Positions 42,129-50,664 of a stretch of 64,000 nucleotides of DNA are shown piece by piece. Source of the DNA: an uncultured Algibacter sp. (GTDB lineage Bacteria; Bacteroidota; Bacteroidia; Flavobacteriales; Flavobacteriaceae); contig CANMZT010000009.1 of the NCBI GenBank assembly GCA_947502405.1, forward strand, positions 122,819-186,818. Direction: 5' to 3'. The notes beneath the pieces are model-generated. The model did no database searches. It was not told the DNA's origin and saw nothing but the letters and a program-made list of their open reading frames with translations. Numbering within the stretch: position 1 is the stretch's first letter; each line of letters begins with the position of its first letter. A program made the position numbers and the translations under genes.

Positions 42129-42144
42129 TACGTACATCTACGTA
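42129..42144. promoter_or_regulatory. Palindromic operator of unit A
   Basis: TACGTACATCTACGTA, the same 7-2-7 layout as 41973-41988. Its centre is about 44 nt upstream of the predicted transcription start, a usual activator position. Confidence 0.45.
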
Positions 42145-42156
42145 TTTTATACGCAA

Positions 42157-42789
42157 CTACAAAAAGTCTTTGTTTAAGTTGGCCCATATTGAAAGCGAGG
42201 TGGGCTTGTTATCAAGCTCTAGCTTATGCACAATATTACTTCTATGTTTATCTACAGTTCTAACAGAAATTGATAATTCATCTGCAATATCTTGACTCGT
42301 TTTGCTCTCTGAGATGAGTTTAACAATCCTCAATTCAGATTTAGTAAGCGTGTCTAGTACGTCAGGTTTTTTATCTAGGGTACTAGCATTTAAATAAGAT
42401 GCTATTTCTTCACTAAAATAAGGCTTCCCATTTACCACCTGACTGATGCATGTTTCAATCTCTTCAATAGCAAACTCTTTTAATATATATCCATAAACAT
42501 TGAATTCTTGAGCCTTATCATAAAGTTCTTCTTCTTTGTCAAAAGTAATAAGTATAACCTTAGTTTGTAAGTCGTTTTTTTTGCATGCCTCAGCAATTTC
42601 CAATCCTGTCATGTAAGGCATTCTTATATCAAGAATAGCAATTTCTGGTTTTAGTTTAACTATTAAATTGTAGGCAGCCTTACCATCTTCAGCGCTACCA
42701 ATTATATTGTATCCTTTTGAAGTTAAAAAATCAGTTAGCCCACGCAACATAAGTGGATGGTCATCAGCTATAACAATAGATGTATTCAT
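42157..42789 (-). CDS. NarL/LuxR-family response regulator, orphan
   Basis: 210 residues. Receiver domain with the acidic pair Asp9-Asp10 (IVIADDHPLML), phosphoacceptor Asp54 (IAILDIRMPYM) and the conserved Lys in YGYILKEF. The C-terminal LuxR helix-turn-helix is LTKSELRIVKLISESKTSQDIADELSISVRTVDKHRSNIV. No histidine kinase is adjacent, so the partner is encoded elsewhere. Two palindromic sites lie just downstream and are plausible targets. The upstream protease-like gene is on the same strand, 35 nt away. Confidence 0.92.
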   Translation of the reverse strand: MNTSIVIADDHPLMLRGLTDFLTSKGYNIIGSAEDGKAAYNLIVKLKPEIAILDIRMPYMTGLEIAEACKKNDLQTKVILITFDKEEELYDKAQEFNVYGYILKEFAIEEIETCISQVVNGKPYFSEEIASYLNASTLDKKPDVLDTLTKSELRIVKLISESKTSQDIADELSISVRTVDKHRSNIVHKLELDNKPTSLSIWANLNKDFL

Positions 42790-42824
42790 TTACTTTAAGA
42801 GAGAGACAGGATTAGCTATTAATT

Positions 42825-43265
42825 TTATAGTTTTAAATATAGATATTTCTTTTCATAATCTATAATAGCTTTTCCTTTTTTTAAAATGTCTGCACCTATA
42901 ATTCCATCAACAGGTTTGGAATTATGATTAATAAGAGCCGTATTTACATGTGTAAGATTAAACAAAACCAAAACTACTTTATTGTTAGTCCATTTACCTA
43001 TTTTAACTTTATTCTTTTTTGCTGTTTTTGTGTCCATATCAATAGCACCAGCACCAGCAGCTTTAATCAAAGAATCTTCTGCGTTAAGTTTAAACGTTTC
43101 AATACCTTCAAAACCAACACAAGAACTTGATGCTCCAGTATCCAAGATAAAATTACCTTTAATACCATTTATAGTTGCTCTAATTTCAAAATGATTTGTT
43201 TTGGTAAGCTTTAATTTTATTTTGGTATACCCTTTTTCTTCAAGAAATTCTTTCAAGGTTTGCAT
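42825..43265 (-). CDS. Retropepsin-like aspartyl protease
   Basis: 146 residues. The active-site motif FILDTGASSSCVGFEG (Asp-Thr-Gly) is in the first half, and IIGADILKKGKAIIDYEKKYL near the end is the usual closing segment of this clan. One catalytic Asp per chain means it works as a dimer. No signal peptide, so cytoplasmic. The substrate is unknown. Located directly upstream of the response regulator on the same strand, possibly one transcript. Confidence 0.82.
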   Translation of the reverse strand: MQTLKEFLEEKGYTKIKLKLTKTNHFEIRATINGIKGNFILDTGASSSCVGFEGIETFKLNAEDSLIKAAGAGAIDMDTKTAKKNKVKIGKWTNNKVVLVLFNLTHVNTALINHNSKPVDGIIGADILKKGKAIIDYEKKYLYLKL

Positions 43266-43341
43266 CTTATATAGATTTTAAACAAATATAATTCTATAAA
43301 ACAATTATTTTTACAGAATAGTATAACTAAAAACTTTTACT

Positions 43342-44109
43342 TTGATAATTACGGATACACATACGCATTTATATAGTGAAGCATTTGATGAAGATAGAGA
43401 TGCGATGATTACACGAGCTATGGAGCAGGGTGTTTCAAGATTTTTTATTCCAGCTATAGATTCTACATATACCAATGCCATGCTTAAGCTTGAAGAAGAT
43501 TATCCTGAACATATTTTCTTGATGATGGGTTTGCATCCAACTCACGTAAAAAATAATTATAAAGAAGAGTTAGAACATGTCGAGAAGATGTTAGAAAAGC
43601 GAAAGTTTTATGCTGTAGGTGAAATAGGTATTGACTTGTATTGGGATAAATCTACTCTAGATATTCAGGTTAAGGCATTTAAACATCAAATTAGGTTAGC
43701 TAAACAATATAAGCTACCAATTGTAATTCATTGTAGAGAAGCGTTTGATGAGATTTTCGAAGTTTTAGAAACTGAAAATGATGATAGTTTGTTTGGAATA
43801 TTTCATTGTTTTACAGGAACCTTAGAACAGGCACATCAAGCCATGTCATATAATATGAAATTAGGAATAGGTGGTGTAGCAACCTTTAAAAATGGAAAGA
43901 TTAATACGTTTTTAAATGAAATTGATTTAAAACATATTGTTTTAGAAACCGACTCGCCATATCTATCTCCAGTACCATTCAGAGGCAAAAGAAATGAAAG
44001 TGCTTATATAGTAAACGTTCTTGAAAGGCTTTCAGAGATATATAATGTATCAAAAGAAACTATTGCAGAAATAACAACTCAGAATTCAAAAGACATTTTC
44101 AAAATATAA
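43342..44109 (+). CDS. tatD: TatD-family metal-dependent hydrolase
   Basis: 255 residues. TIM-barrel amidohydrolase marks: TDTHTHLY (metal His pair), AVGEIGIDLYWD (Glu), PIVIHCREAFDEI, GIFHCFTG and VLETDSPYLSPVP (Asp). TatD enzymes act as 3'-5' exonucleases or DNA-repair nucleases. The reading frame has no ATG near the start: the first candidates are TTG at 43342 or ATA/ATT just after, and a -7-like TTTACTTTG overlaps them. Followed 3 nt later by ansA. Confidence 0.88.
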   Translation: MIITDTHTHLYSEAFDEDRDAMITRAMEQGVSRFFIPAIDSTYTNAMLKLEEDYPEHIFLMMGLHPTHVKNNYKEELEHVEKMLEKRKFYAVGEIGIDLYWDKSTLDIQVKAFKHQIRLAKQYKLPIVIHCREAFDEIFEVLETENDDSLFGIFHCFTGTLEQAHQAMSYNMKLGIGGVATFKNGKINTFLNEIDLKHIVLETDSPYLSPVPFRGKRNESAYIVNVLERLSEIYNVSKETIAEITTQNSKDIFKI

Positions 44110-44112
44110 AGT

Positions 44113-45144
44113 ATGGTAAAATCTAAAACAAGCATACTACTTATATATACTGGCGGAACTATTGGTATGGTAAAAGACTTTAAAACAAATTCTTTAAAAG
44201 CATTTAATTTTAAAAACCTTTTAGATAAAATCCCAGAATTGCAACTTTTAGATTGTGATATTGATACAGTTTCTTTAAAAAAACCAATAGATTCTAGTAA
44301 TATGAATCCGGGTTATTGGGTGAAAATTGCAGAAATAATTGAGTCAAATTATCAAAAGTTTGATGGTTTTGTTGTGTTACACGGAAGCGATACGATGAGT
44401 TACACTGCTTCGGCTTTAAGTTTTATGCTTGAAAATTTAGCGAAACCAGTTGTTTTTACAGGAGCGCAATTGCCCATAGGAGATTTAAGAACCGATGCCA
44501 AGGAAAATTTAATTACATCTATTCAAGTGGCTTCTATGCAAGATGAAGGAAAACCTGTTGTTAAAGAAGTTTGTCTTTATTTTGAGTACAAACTATACCG
44601 AGGAAATCGAACAACCAAATTAAATGCTGAACATTTTCAAGCATTTGCTTCTTTAAACTATCCTGATTTAGCAGAGTCTGGAGTTCATTTAAAAGTAAAT
44701 CATGAATATTTATTTAAACCAAATCTTAGAAAGAAATTCAAAGTAAATAAAGTTTTAAATGAGAATATTGCTGTAGTTAAATTGTATCCAGGAATTACTG
44801 CGTCTATTTTAAAAAGTATTTTTAAAACATCTAATTTACGGGCAGTAATACTTGAAACTTATGGAGCTGGAAATTGCACTACTGAATCATGGTTTATTGA
44901 TATTTTAAAAAAAAATATTCTTGAAGGTATACACATTATAAACATCACCCAATGCGCTGGTGGAAGTGTAATGATGGGGCATTATGAAACTAGTAGCTTG
45001 CTAAAGAAAATAGGGGTTATCTCTGGTAGAGATATAACAACGGAAGCAGCAGTTGGCAAATTGATGTTTATATTGGGTAAAAATATTCCAGCTAACATGT
45101 TCAAAACCATGTATGAAAAGCCTTTACGGGGAGAAATGACTTAA
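44113..45144 (+). CDS. ansA: Type I (cytoplasmic) L-asparaginase
   Basis: 343 residues without signal peptide. Catalytic threonines in LLIYTGGTIGMV and VVLHGSDTMSYTASAL, with FTGAQLPIGDLRTDAKENL and the C-terminal domain ITQCAGGSVMMGHYETS. It hydrolyses asparagine to aspartate and ammonia. Operon with tatD (3-nt gap). It ends ahead of tRNA-Ser. Confidence 0.93.
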   Translation: MVKSKTSILLIYTGGTIGMVKDFKTNSLKAFNFKNLLDKIPELQLLDCDIDTVSLKKPIDSSNMNPGYWVKIAEIIESNYQKFDGFVVLHGSDTMSYTASALSFMLENLAKPVVFTGAQLPIGDLRTDAKENLITSIQVASMQDEGKPVVKEVCLYFEYKLYRGNRTTKLNAEHFQAFASLNYPDLAESGVHLKVNHEYLFKPNLRKKFKVNKVLNENIAVVKLYPGITASILKSIFKTSNLRAVILETYGAGNCTTESWFIDILKKNILEGIHIINITQCAGGSVMMGHYETSSLLKKIGVISGRDITTEAAVGKLMFILGKNIPANMFKTMYEKPLRGEMT

Positions 45145-45217
45145 AATTAACTCTTAAAATTTTAGCCTTCAAAGTTTTTTTTGTTATTTGAACCCTGTAA
45201 TTATTAAAATTAAATTC

Positions 45218-45305
45218 AGAGAGGTGGCCGAGTGGCTTAAGGCGCACGCTTGGAAAGCGTGTATGCGTTAATAGCGTATCGAGGGTTCGAATCCCTTCCT
45301 CTCTG
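45218..45305 (+). tRNA. tRNA-Ser (GGA anticodon)
   Basis: 88-nt type II tRNA. Acceptor strands AGAGAGG (45218-45224) and CCTCTCT (45298-45304) pair perfectly and the discriminator is G. D-arm GGCCGAGTGGCTTAAGGC, anticodon loop CTTGGAAAG with GGA, long variable arm, and T-loop GGTTCGAATCCC. CCA is not encoded. Confidence 0.95.
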
Positions 45306-45339
45306 CTGTTATTTTTTATTTTTAATTGCTTTTTTTTTA

Positions 45340-45347
45340 TATCTTTA
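45340..45347 (+). promoter_or_regulatory. -7-like box before exbB (TATCTTTA)
   Basis: 33 nt upstream of the exbB ATG at 45380, in a T-rich stretch that could also end the tRNA transcript. Confidence 0.35.
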
Positions 45348-45379
45348 ACACTTTAACTAATAAAATTAAGATCGAGAAC

Positions 45380-46150
45380 ATGAAAAGATTATTTTCTATC
45401 CTTGCCATAACAGTAATGGTGGCATTCGGAACAGCTAATGCAACTACAATTGCTAACACTAGTACAACCGTAACAATAGTTACAACAATGACACAAGAAG
45501 ATGCAGCACCAGCTGAAGAACTTGGATTTCATCAAGAATTAAAAAAGCGTTTTATTGAAGGGGGTCCGGGCTTTATGGGTATTGTATTATTATGTTTAAT
45601 TCTTGGATTAGCAATAGCTATAGAAAGAATTATCTTTTTAAACTTATCTACAACAAATACTAAGAAATTAACTCAAGATGTTGAAGACGCATTATCTTCA
45701 GGAGGCGTTGAGGCTGCTAAAGAAGTTTGTAGAAACACAAAAGGGCCTATCGCATCGATTTACTACCAAGGTTTAGATAGAGCAGATGAGAGTGTAGAAG
45801 CTGCAGAAAAAGCTGTTGTTGCCTATGGTGGTGTGCAAATGGGACAGTTAGAGAAAAACGTATCTTGGATTTCTTTATTTATCGCATTAGCTCCAATGCT
45901 TGGTTTCATGGGTACTGTAATTGGTATGATTCAGGCATTTGATAAAATTGAAGCTGCAGGAGATATGCAACCTTCACTTGTTGCTGGTGGTATTAAAGTA
46001 GCACTTTTAACAACAGTATTTGGTCTTGTAGTAGCTATTATACTTCAAATTTTTTACAATTATATTATTGCTAAAATTGATAGCATAGTTAACAACATGG
46101 AAGATGCTTCTATAACGTTAATGGATCTATTAATAAGACACAAAAAGTAA
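45380..46150 (+). CDS. exbB: ExbB/TolQ/MotA-family proton channel subunit
   Basis: 256 residues from MKRLFSILAITVMVAFGTANA, which looks like a signal or first helix; the frame extends back to 45326 without support. Membrane segments follow at PGFMGIVLLCLILGLAIAIERIIF, WISLFIALAPMLGFMGTVIGMIQAF (the ExbB signature) and VALLTTVFGLVVAIILQIFYNYI. It forms the proton-driven stator with the ExbD proteins encoded downstream. It energises TonB-dependent uptake or a related outer-membrane process. Confidence 0.88.
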   Translation: MKRLFSILAITVMVAFGTANATTIANTSTTVTIVTTMTQEDAAPAEELGFHQELKKRFIEGGPGFMGIVLLCLILGLAIAIERIIFLNLSTTNTKKLTQDVEDALSSGGVEAAKEVCRNTKGPIASIYYQGLDRADESVEAAEKAVVAYGGVQMGQLEKNVSWISLFIALAPMLGFMGTVIGMIQAFDKIEAAGDMQPSLVAGGIKVALLTTVFGLVVAIILQIFYNYIIAKIDSIVNNMEDASITLMDLLIRHKK

Positions 46151-46171
46151 TAATTTAAAAAATAAAAAATT

Positions 46172-46603
46172 ATGGGTTTACATAAAATTTTAAAAATCAT
46201 AGCTTTTGCTTTAGCTATTATTGGTGCGATATTTGCACTAATGATTATGGCTGGAGATGAAGCTACTGCTCAGAATATGAGTAGTTATATGCTATACATA
46301 GCGTATGCTGTTTTAGGCATAGTGTTATTGTTAGTTGTATTGTTCGTTATCAAAGGCTTGTTTGCTGGAGATATTAAAAAGACATTAATGACGGTTGGTG
46401 CATTCGCAGCGGTAATCATTATATCTTATGTTATTTCATCTGGAACAGATTTAGATTTAAAGCCTTTTACAGATAAAGGAGCTGATGTTACAGAAGCAAC
46501 GTCTAAAAATGTAGGAGCTGGATTATATGCTTTTTATATACTTGCAGCAGTAGCAATTGGTTCTATGCTATATGGTGGAGCTAAAAAAATGTTTAATAAA
46601 TAA
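46172..46603 (+). CDS. Membrane protein within the exb operon
   Basis: 143 residues with four predicted membrane helices (KIIAFALAIIGAIFALMIMAG; MLYIAYAVLGIVLLLVVLFVI; VGAFAAVIIISYVISSG; AFYILAAVAIGSMLYGG). Not ExbB or ExbD; no named family. It is placed between exbB and exbD genes with 21- and 3-nt spacings, so it is probably an accessory part of this motor in flavobacteria. Confidence 0.7.
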   Translation: MGLHKILKIIAFALAIIGAIFALMIMAGDEATAQNMSSYMLYIAYAVLGIVLLLVVLFVIKGLFAGDIKKTLMTVGAFAAVIIISYVISSGTDLDLKPFTDKGADVTEATSKNVGAGLYAFYILAAVAIGSMLYGGAKKMFNK

Positions 46604-46606
46604 ATT

Positions 46607-47194
46607 ATGGCAAAAAGAGCAGCACCAGAAGTAAATGCAGGCTCAATGGCCGATATTGCTTTCTTATTATTAATATTCTTTCTAGTAACTACAACTATTG
46701 AAGTTGATTCTGGAATTAATAGAAAACTTCCACCAATGGAAGAGTCTGAAGAAGATGTAATCATCAAGCAAAAAAATATTTTTACCGTATTATTAAACGG
46801 TAAAGATCAATTACTTGTCGAGGATGAAATTATGGAACTTAAAGACCTAAGAGCAGCAGCCAAAGAGTTTTTAGATAATGGTGGCGATGGATCTTGTGAT
46901 TATTGTAAAGGGAAAAGAAGCCCTGGTTCATCTGATAATCCAGATAAAGCCATTATATCTTTAAAGAACGAACGTGAAACCTCTTATAAAACGTATATAG
47001 CTGTACAAAATGAATTGGTAGCAGCTTATAATGAGTTAAGAGATGCACGAGCACAAGCCCTATATGGTAAACCATTTACCGAAATGCAGGCAAATTACAA
47101 AGATGTAAATTGGCCAGGGAATAAAGAGAAGCTTAAAGAGAAAATCGATCAAATAAAGATTGATTACCCTCAAAAGCTATCAGAAGTACAATAG
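46607..47194 (+). CDS. exbD: ExbD/TolR-family protein with extended C-terminus
   Basis: 195 residues, longer than the ~140 of typical ExbD. One N-terminal helix carries the proton-binding Asp in VNAGSMADIAFLLLIFFLVTT. The periplasmic part is MEESEEDVIIKQKNIFTVLLNGKDQLLVEDE, then an insertion with CDYCKGKRSPGSSDNPDKAII, and a long helical tail (YIAVQNELVAAYNELRDARAQALYGKPF). The CxxC and coiled-coil-like tail are unusual additions and may contact a specific partner. Confidence 0.88.
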   Translation: MAKRAAPEVNAGSMADIAFLLLIFFLVTTTIEVDSGINRKLPPMEESEEDVIIKQKNIFTVLLNGKDQLLVEDEIMELKDLRAAAKEFLDNGGDGSCDYCKGKRSPGSSDNPDKAIISLKNERETSYKTYIAVQNELVAAYNELRDARAQALYGKPFTEMQANYKDVNWPGNKEKLKEKIDQIKIDYPQKLSEVQ

Positions 47195-47218
47195 ATTAAA
47201 ATTTAACATTTATTAAAT

Positions 47219-47695
47219 ATGTCTAAATTTAAAAAGAAAAAAGGAGGAGAAATTCCTGCTGTAAATACAGCTGCATTACCAGATATCGTATTTATGTTAT
47301 TATTCTTTTTTATGGTAGCTACTGTAATGAGGCAAAATACCTTAAAAATTGAGAATAACTTACCTTTCGCTGACCAAGTTGAAAAGTTAGATAAGAAAGA
47401 TTTGGTAATGTACATTTACGCTGGTAAGCCAAGTCAAAATTATAAACAGTTTGGTACAGAAGCTAGAATACAGCTTAATGATGATTTTGCTAGTGTAAAA
47501 GATATAGCTTCTTTTATTGCCCAAGAGCGTGCTTCTAAGCGTGAAGAGTTAATACCATTTCTTACTACTGCCTTGAAGGTTGATAGTGATGCTAATATGG
47601 GTTTAATAGGTGATATTAAGCAAGAACTACGTAAAGTTAATGCTCTCAAGATAAATTACACTACCAAAAAGGGAAGTGTATTTGGAAGAGATTAA
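47219..47695 (+). CDS. exbD: Second ExbD/TolR-family protein
   Basis: 158 residues. The proton-binding Asp is in VNTAALPDIVFMLLFFFMVATVM, followed by a periplasmic domain ending MGLIGDIKQELRKVNALKINYTTKKG. With the preceding paralogue it would form a heterodimer in the ExbB pore. Last gene of the operon, before a strong palindromic terminator. Confidence 0.9.
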   Translation: MSKFKKKKGGEIPAVNTAALPDIVFMLLFFFMVATVMRQNTLKIENNLPFADQVEKLDKKDLVMYIYAGKPSQNYKQFGTEARIQLNDDFASVKDIASFIAQERASKREELIPFLTTALKVDSDANMGLIGDIKQELRKVNALKINYTTKKGSVFGRD

Positions 47696-47716
47696 TTTTA
47701 CTTTCTTAATTTTATA

Positions 47717-47748
47717 AAAAGGCGTTTTGAAATTTCAAAACGCCTTTT
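47717..47748 (+). terminator. Terminator of the exb operon
   Basis: Perfect 32-bp palindrome (AAAAGGCGTTTTGAAA / TTTCAAAACGCCTTTT) followed by ATTTTT. Confidence 0.85.
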
Positions 47749-47822
47749 ATTTTTAACTAATTTGACAATTTTACTTAATATTGTTAGGTTGTATTACTAT
47801 TGTTTAATTAATAATAGATTTA

Positions 47823-48515
47823 ATGAGGTATTTGTTTTTTATAATGTATTGTTTTTTTGCTATCGCACAAGGCATTGCACAAGAAGAAGCAATTAAGGAA
47901 ATAGATTCTCTTTACAAAGAAGATCAGTTTTATGCCGCCATAACTTATAATTTATTGGGAAATGGGGCTGATAATATAGATCAGAGCGGTTTTTCATTAG
48001 GGTTTCATTTGGGTTTTATTAAAGATATGCCTATAAATAAAAAGCGGAATGTTGCTATAGGTATAGGGCTAGGTTATTCTGCTAATTCTTATAATCAAGA
48101 TTTGTTTATTAATCAGGATGAGACAGGAAATTTTACTTATACATTTTTAGAAAATAGCGAAACCTATTCTAAAAATAAATTTTCCACACATTTGATAGAA
48201 ATACCTTTAGAGTTTAGATGGAGAACATCTACACCAACTGAGTATAATTTTTGGCGTATTTATGCTGGTATCAAATTTGGTTATACATTAATTAATTCTT
48301 CTAAATATGAAGGTGATTTAGGTCGCATTAAATACACAAGTAATAATGATTTTAATAGGTTTCAGTATGGTCTTACTTTAAGTGCTGGATATAACACTTG
48401 GAATATTCATTTATATTATGGGTTGAATCCAATATTATCAGAAGATGCAGAAATAAGTGGTAAGCATTTGGATTTTAATGCGGTTAAAATAGGACTCATG
48501 TTTTATATATTATAG
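47823..48515 (+). CDS. PorT-like outer-membrane protein
   Basis: 230 residues. Signal peptide ends near GIAQ. The mature protein begins with EAIKEIDSLYKEDQFYAAITYNLL and has barrel-type strands (GFSLGFHLGFIKDMPINKKRNVAIGIGLGY; WRIYAGIKFGYTLINSS) with a C-terminal KIGLMFYIL. This resembles PorT (SprT), an outer-membrane protein required for type IX secretion in Porphyromonas and Flavobacterium. Its position behind the exb operon fits an envelope role. The name is a judgement from motif memory, not a search. Overlaps the convergent gene by 6 nt. Confidence 0.6.
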   Translation: MRYLFFIMYCFFAIAQGIAQEEAIKEIDSLYKEDQFYAAITYNLLGNGADNIDQSGFSLGFHLGFIKDMPINKKRNVAIGIGLGYSANSYNQDLFINQDETGNFTYTFLENSETYSKNKFSTHLIEIPLEFRWRTSTPTEYNFWRIYAGIKFGYTLINSSKYEGDLGRIKYTSNNDFNRFQYGLTLSAGYNTWNIHLYYGLNPILSEDAEISGKHLDFNAVKIGLMFYIL

Positions 48516-49118
48516 CAACCAATAGTTTACTAAAATCAATTGAGGAATAATACCTATAAAAACACCCATGATTAATTCTTTATAGTTATGGGCTTTTAAA
48601 TGTAGTCTGGATGTTGCAATAGCTCCCATTATTATTGACATTAATGCAAGTGTTCCATTTATGTTTATGCTAAAATGAATACTTACAGCTATAAAAAACA
48701 TGAATAAACCAGAGATTCCTATCATATGGATACTAGCTTTAAACTTCATAATAGCAAGCAGCAAGCAAGCCATATTAGAAATCAATATCCCAACAAAGAA
48801 AAAATAAAGCTCTATAGCTTGCGAAGGGGTTAAAATTCGTTGTAAAACAATTAAGATAATAATACCGTTAAGGATTAAAGGGTAGATACGCTCTTTGGTT
48901 GTTTCTAGATTTTGAGTGCTAACTAACCCAAGCGTTTTCAAAAGAAAATATAGTAGAACAGGCAGAATTATGGTTAATATTGAAAGCGAAACTACTTTTG
49001 CTTGAATAACTTCTGTTGGAAAATAGCGTGGCGATTTTGCAAAATAAAAAACAACTCCGAGTAAGGGCATTATTAATGGATGAAAAATATATGAAATACT
49101 CTTTAGTAGTTTATCCAT
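48510..49118 (-). CDS. Polytopic membrane protein, possibly PAP2-like
   Basis: 202 residues with about six membrane helices. The C-terminal SIHMIGISGLFMFF...SRLHLKAHNYKELIMG has a weak likeness to the SxxxH / SRxxxxxHxxxD part of PAP2 phosphatases, but the signature is incomplete, so it may lack phosphatase activity. Its start overlaps the last base of rpoN, indicating co-transcription and coupling. Confidence 0.6.
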   Translation of the reverse strand: MDKLLKSISYIFHPLIMPLLGVVFYFAKSPRYFPTEVIQAKVVSLSILTIILPVLLYFLLKTLGLVSTQNLETTKERIYPLILNGIIILIVLQRILTPSQAIELYFFFVGILISNMACLLLAIMKFKASIHMIGISGLFMFFIAVSIHFSININGTLALMSIIMGAIATSRLHLKAHNYKELIMGVFIGIIPQLILVNYWLL

Positions 49119-50578
49119 TATATTTTCTTACGTAAACGTGCCACAGGAATGTCTAGTTGCTCTCTGTATTTAGCTACTGTACGTCGGGCAATAGGATAGC
49201 CTTTTTCTTTTAATATGGCAGCTAAATTCTCGTCTGTTAAGGGCTTTTTCTTATTCTCTTCTTCAACTACAGTTTCTAAGATTTTCTTTATTTCTCTGGT
49301 AGAAACATCTTCTCCCTGATCATTTTTCATAGATTCAGAAAAGAACTCTTTAATTAATTTAGTGCCATAGGGTGTATCTACATATTTACTATTGGCAACC
49401 CTAGAGACTGTTGAAACATCCATATTGATTTCATCGGCAATATCTTTAAGAATCATGGGTTTTAAGTTACGTTCATCACCAGTCAAAAAATATTCTTTTT
49501 GATAATGCATGATGGCGCTCATCGTTACAAATAAGGTTTGCTGTCGCTGTTTAATAGCTTCAATAAACCATTTAGCAGCATCTAGTTTTTGCTTGATGAA
49601 TAATACGGCATCCTTTTGAGATTTAGATTTGTCTTTGGAATCCTTATAACCCTTAAGCATATTGTTATATTCTCTAGACACATGTAGCTCTGGAGCATTT
49701 CTTCCATTAAGGGTTAACTCCAATTCACCATCAACTATTTTAATTGCAAAGTCTGGCACTACATGCTCTACAATTCTATTATTTCCAGCATAAGAACCAC
49801 CAGGTTTTGGATTAAGATGCTCTATTTCAGAGATGGCATCTTTTAATTGAATTTCAGAAATATCAAATTTTTGAAGTAACTTTTTGTAATGCTTTTTTGT
49901 AAATTGATCAAAAGCATTATCAATAATATTAATTGCTAATTCAGTATCTGCTGTTTTTTCTTTTCGGTGCAGTTGAATGCTTAAGCATTCTTGTAAATTT
50001 CTTGCACCAACACCTGCAGGATCTAATTGATGAACAATTTTTAGAACCTTTTCTATATTTTCTTCGGTTGTGTAGACGTTTTGAGTGAACGCCAAATCGT
50101 CCATAATATCACTTAAATCTCGTCTTATATAACCACTTTCATCTACGCTTCCAACCAAAAATTCAGCAATGTCTCGTTCTTCTTCAGAAAGCCTGTAAGT
50201 ATTTAATTGATTTTTTAAATGTTGAGTAAACGAAGTGCCAGCTGCATAAGGCATTGTTTTTTCTTCATCATCACTGCTATAGTTGTTGGCCTGAGTTCTG
50301 TAGTCTGGAATTTCATCGTCACTTAAATACTCATCAACATTAATATCTTCAGCGTTTATGGATTCATTATCATTAAAATCATCTGTTGTATTGTCAAAAT
50401 CAGAATCCAAATCATCCTTACTCTCTTCTTTTCCGCCTTCCAAGGCTGGATTTTCTTCTAATTCTTGCTTTAAACGTTGTTCAAAAGCTTGTGTAGGCAG
50501 CTGTATCAATTTCATTAATTGAATTTGCTGCGGTGACAACTTTTGCGATAATTTAAACTGTAAATGTTGTTTAAGCAT
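49118..50578 (-). CDS. rpoN: RNA polymerase sigma-54 factor
   Basis: 486 residues. Region I: LKQHLQFKLSQKLSPQQIQLMKLIQLPTQAFEQRLKQELEENPAL, the activator-contact region. Acidic region II spans residues ~50-100. The core-binding part includes QLDPAGVGARNLQECL. Near the C-terminus is the helix-turn-helix DIADEINMDVSTVSRVANSKYV, followed by the RpoN box ARRTVAKYREQL that reads the -24 element. No enhancer-binding protein gene is in this window. Confidence 0.96.
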   Translation of the reverse strand: MLKQHLQFKLSQKLSPQQIQLMKLIQLPTQAFEQRLKQELEENPALEGGKEESKDDLDSDFDNTTDDFNDNESINAEDINVDEYLSDDEIPDYRTQANNYSSDDEEKTMPYAAGTSFTQHLKNQLNTYRLSEEERDIAEFLVGSVDESGYIRRDLSDIMDDLAFTQNVYTTEENIEKVLKIVHQLDPAGVGARNLQECLSIQLHRKEKTADTELAINIIDNAFDQFTKKHYKKLLQKFDISEIQLKDAISEIEHLNPKPGGSYAGNNRIVEHVVPDFAIKIVDGELELTLNGRNAPELHVSREYNNMLKGYKDSKDKSKSQKDAVLFIKQKLDAAKWFIEAIKQRQQTLFVTMSAIMHYQKEYFLTGDERNLKPMILKDIADEINMDVSTVSRVANSKYVDTPYGTKLIKEFFSESMKNDQGEDVSTREIKKILETVVEEENKKKPLTDENLAAILKEKGYPIARRTVAKYREQLDIPVARLRKKI

Positions 50579-50664
50579 GTGGTTTATTCAGGTTGTTACT
50601 CAAAGATATAAAAAGGGATTAGTATACCAAAGTCATACCAAAAGCTCTATTTCTAAAACTTTTT

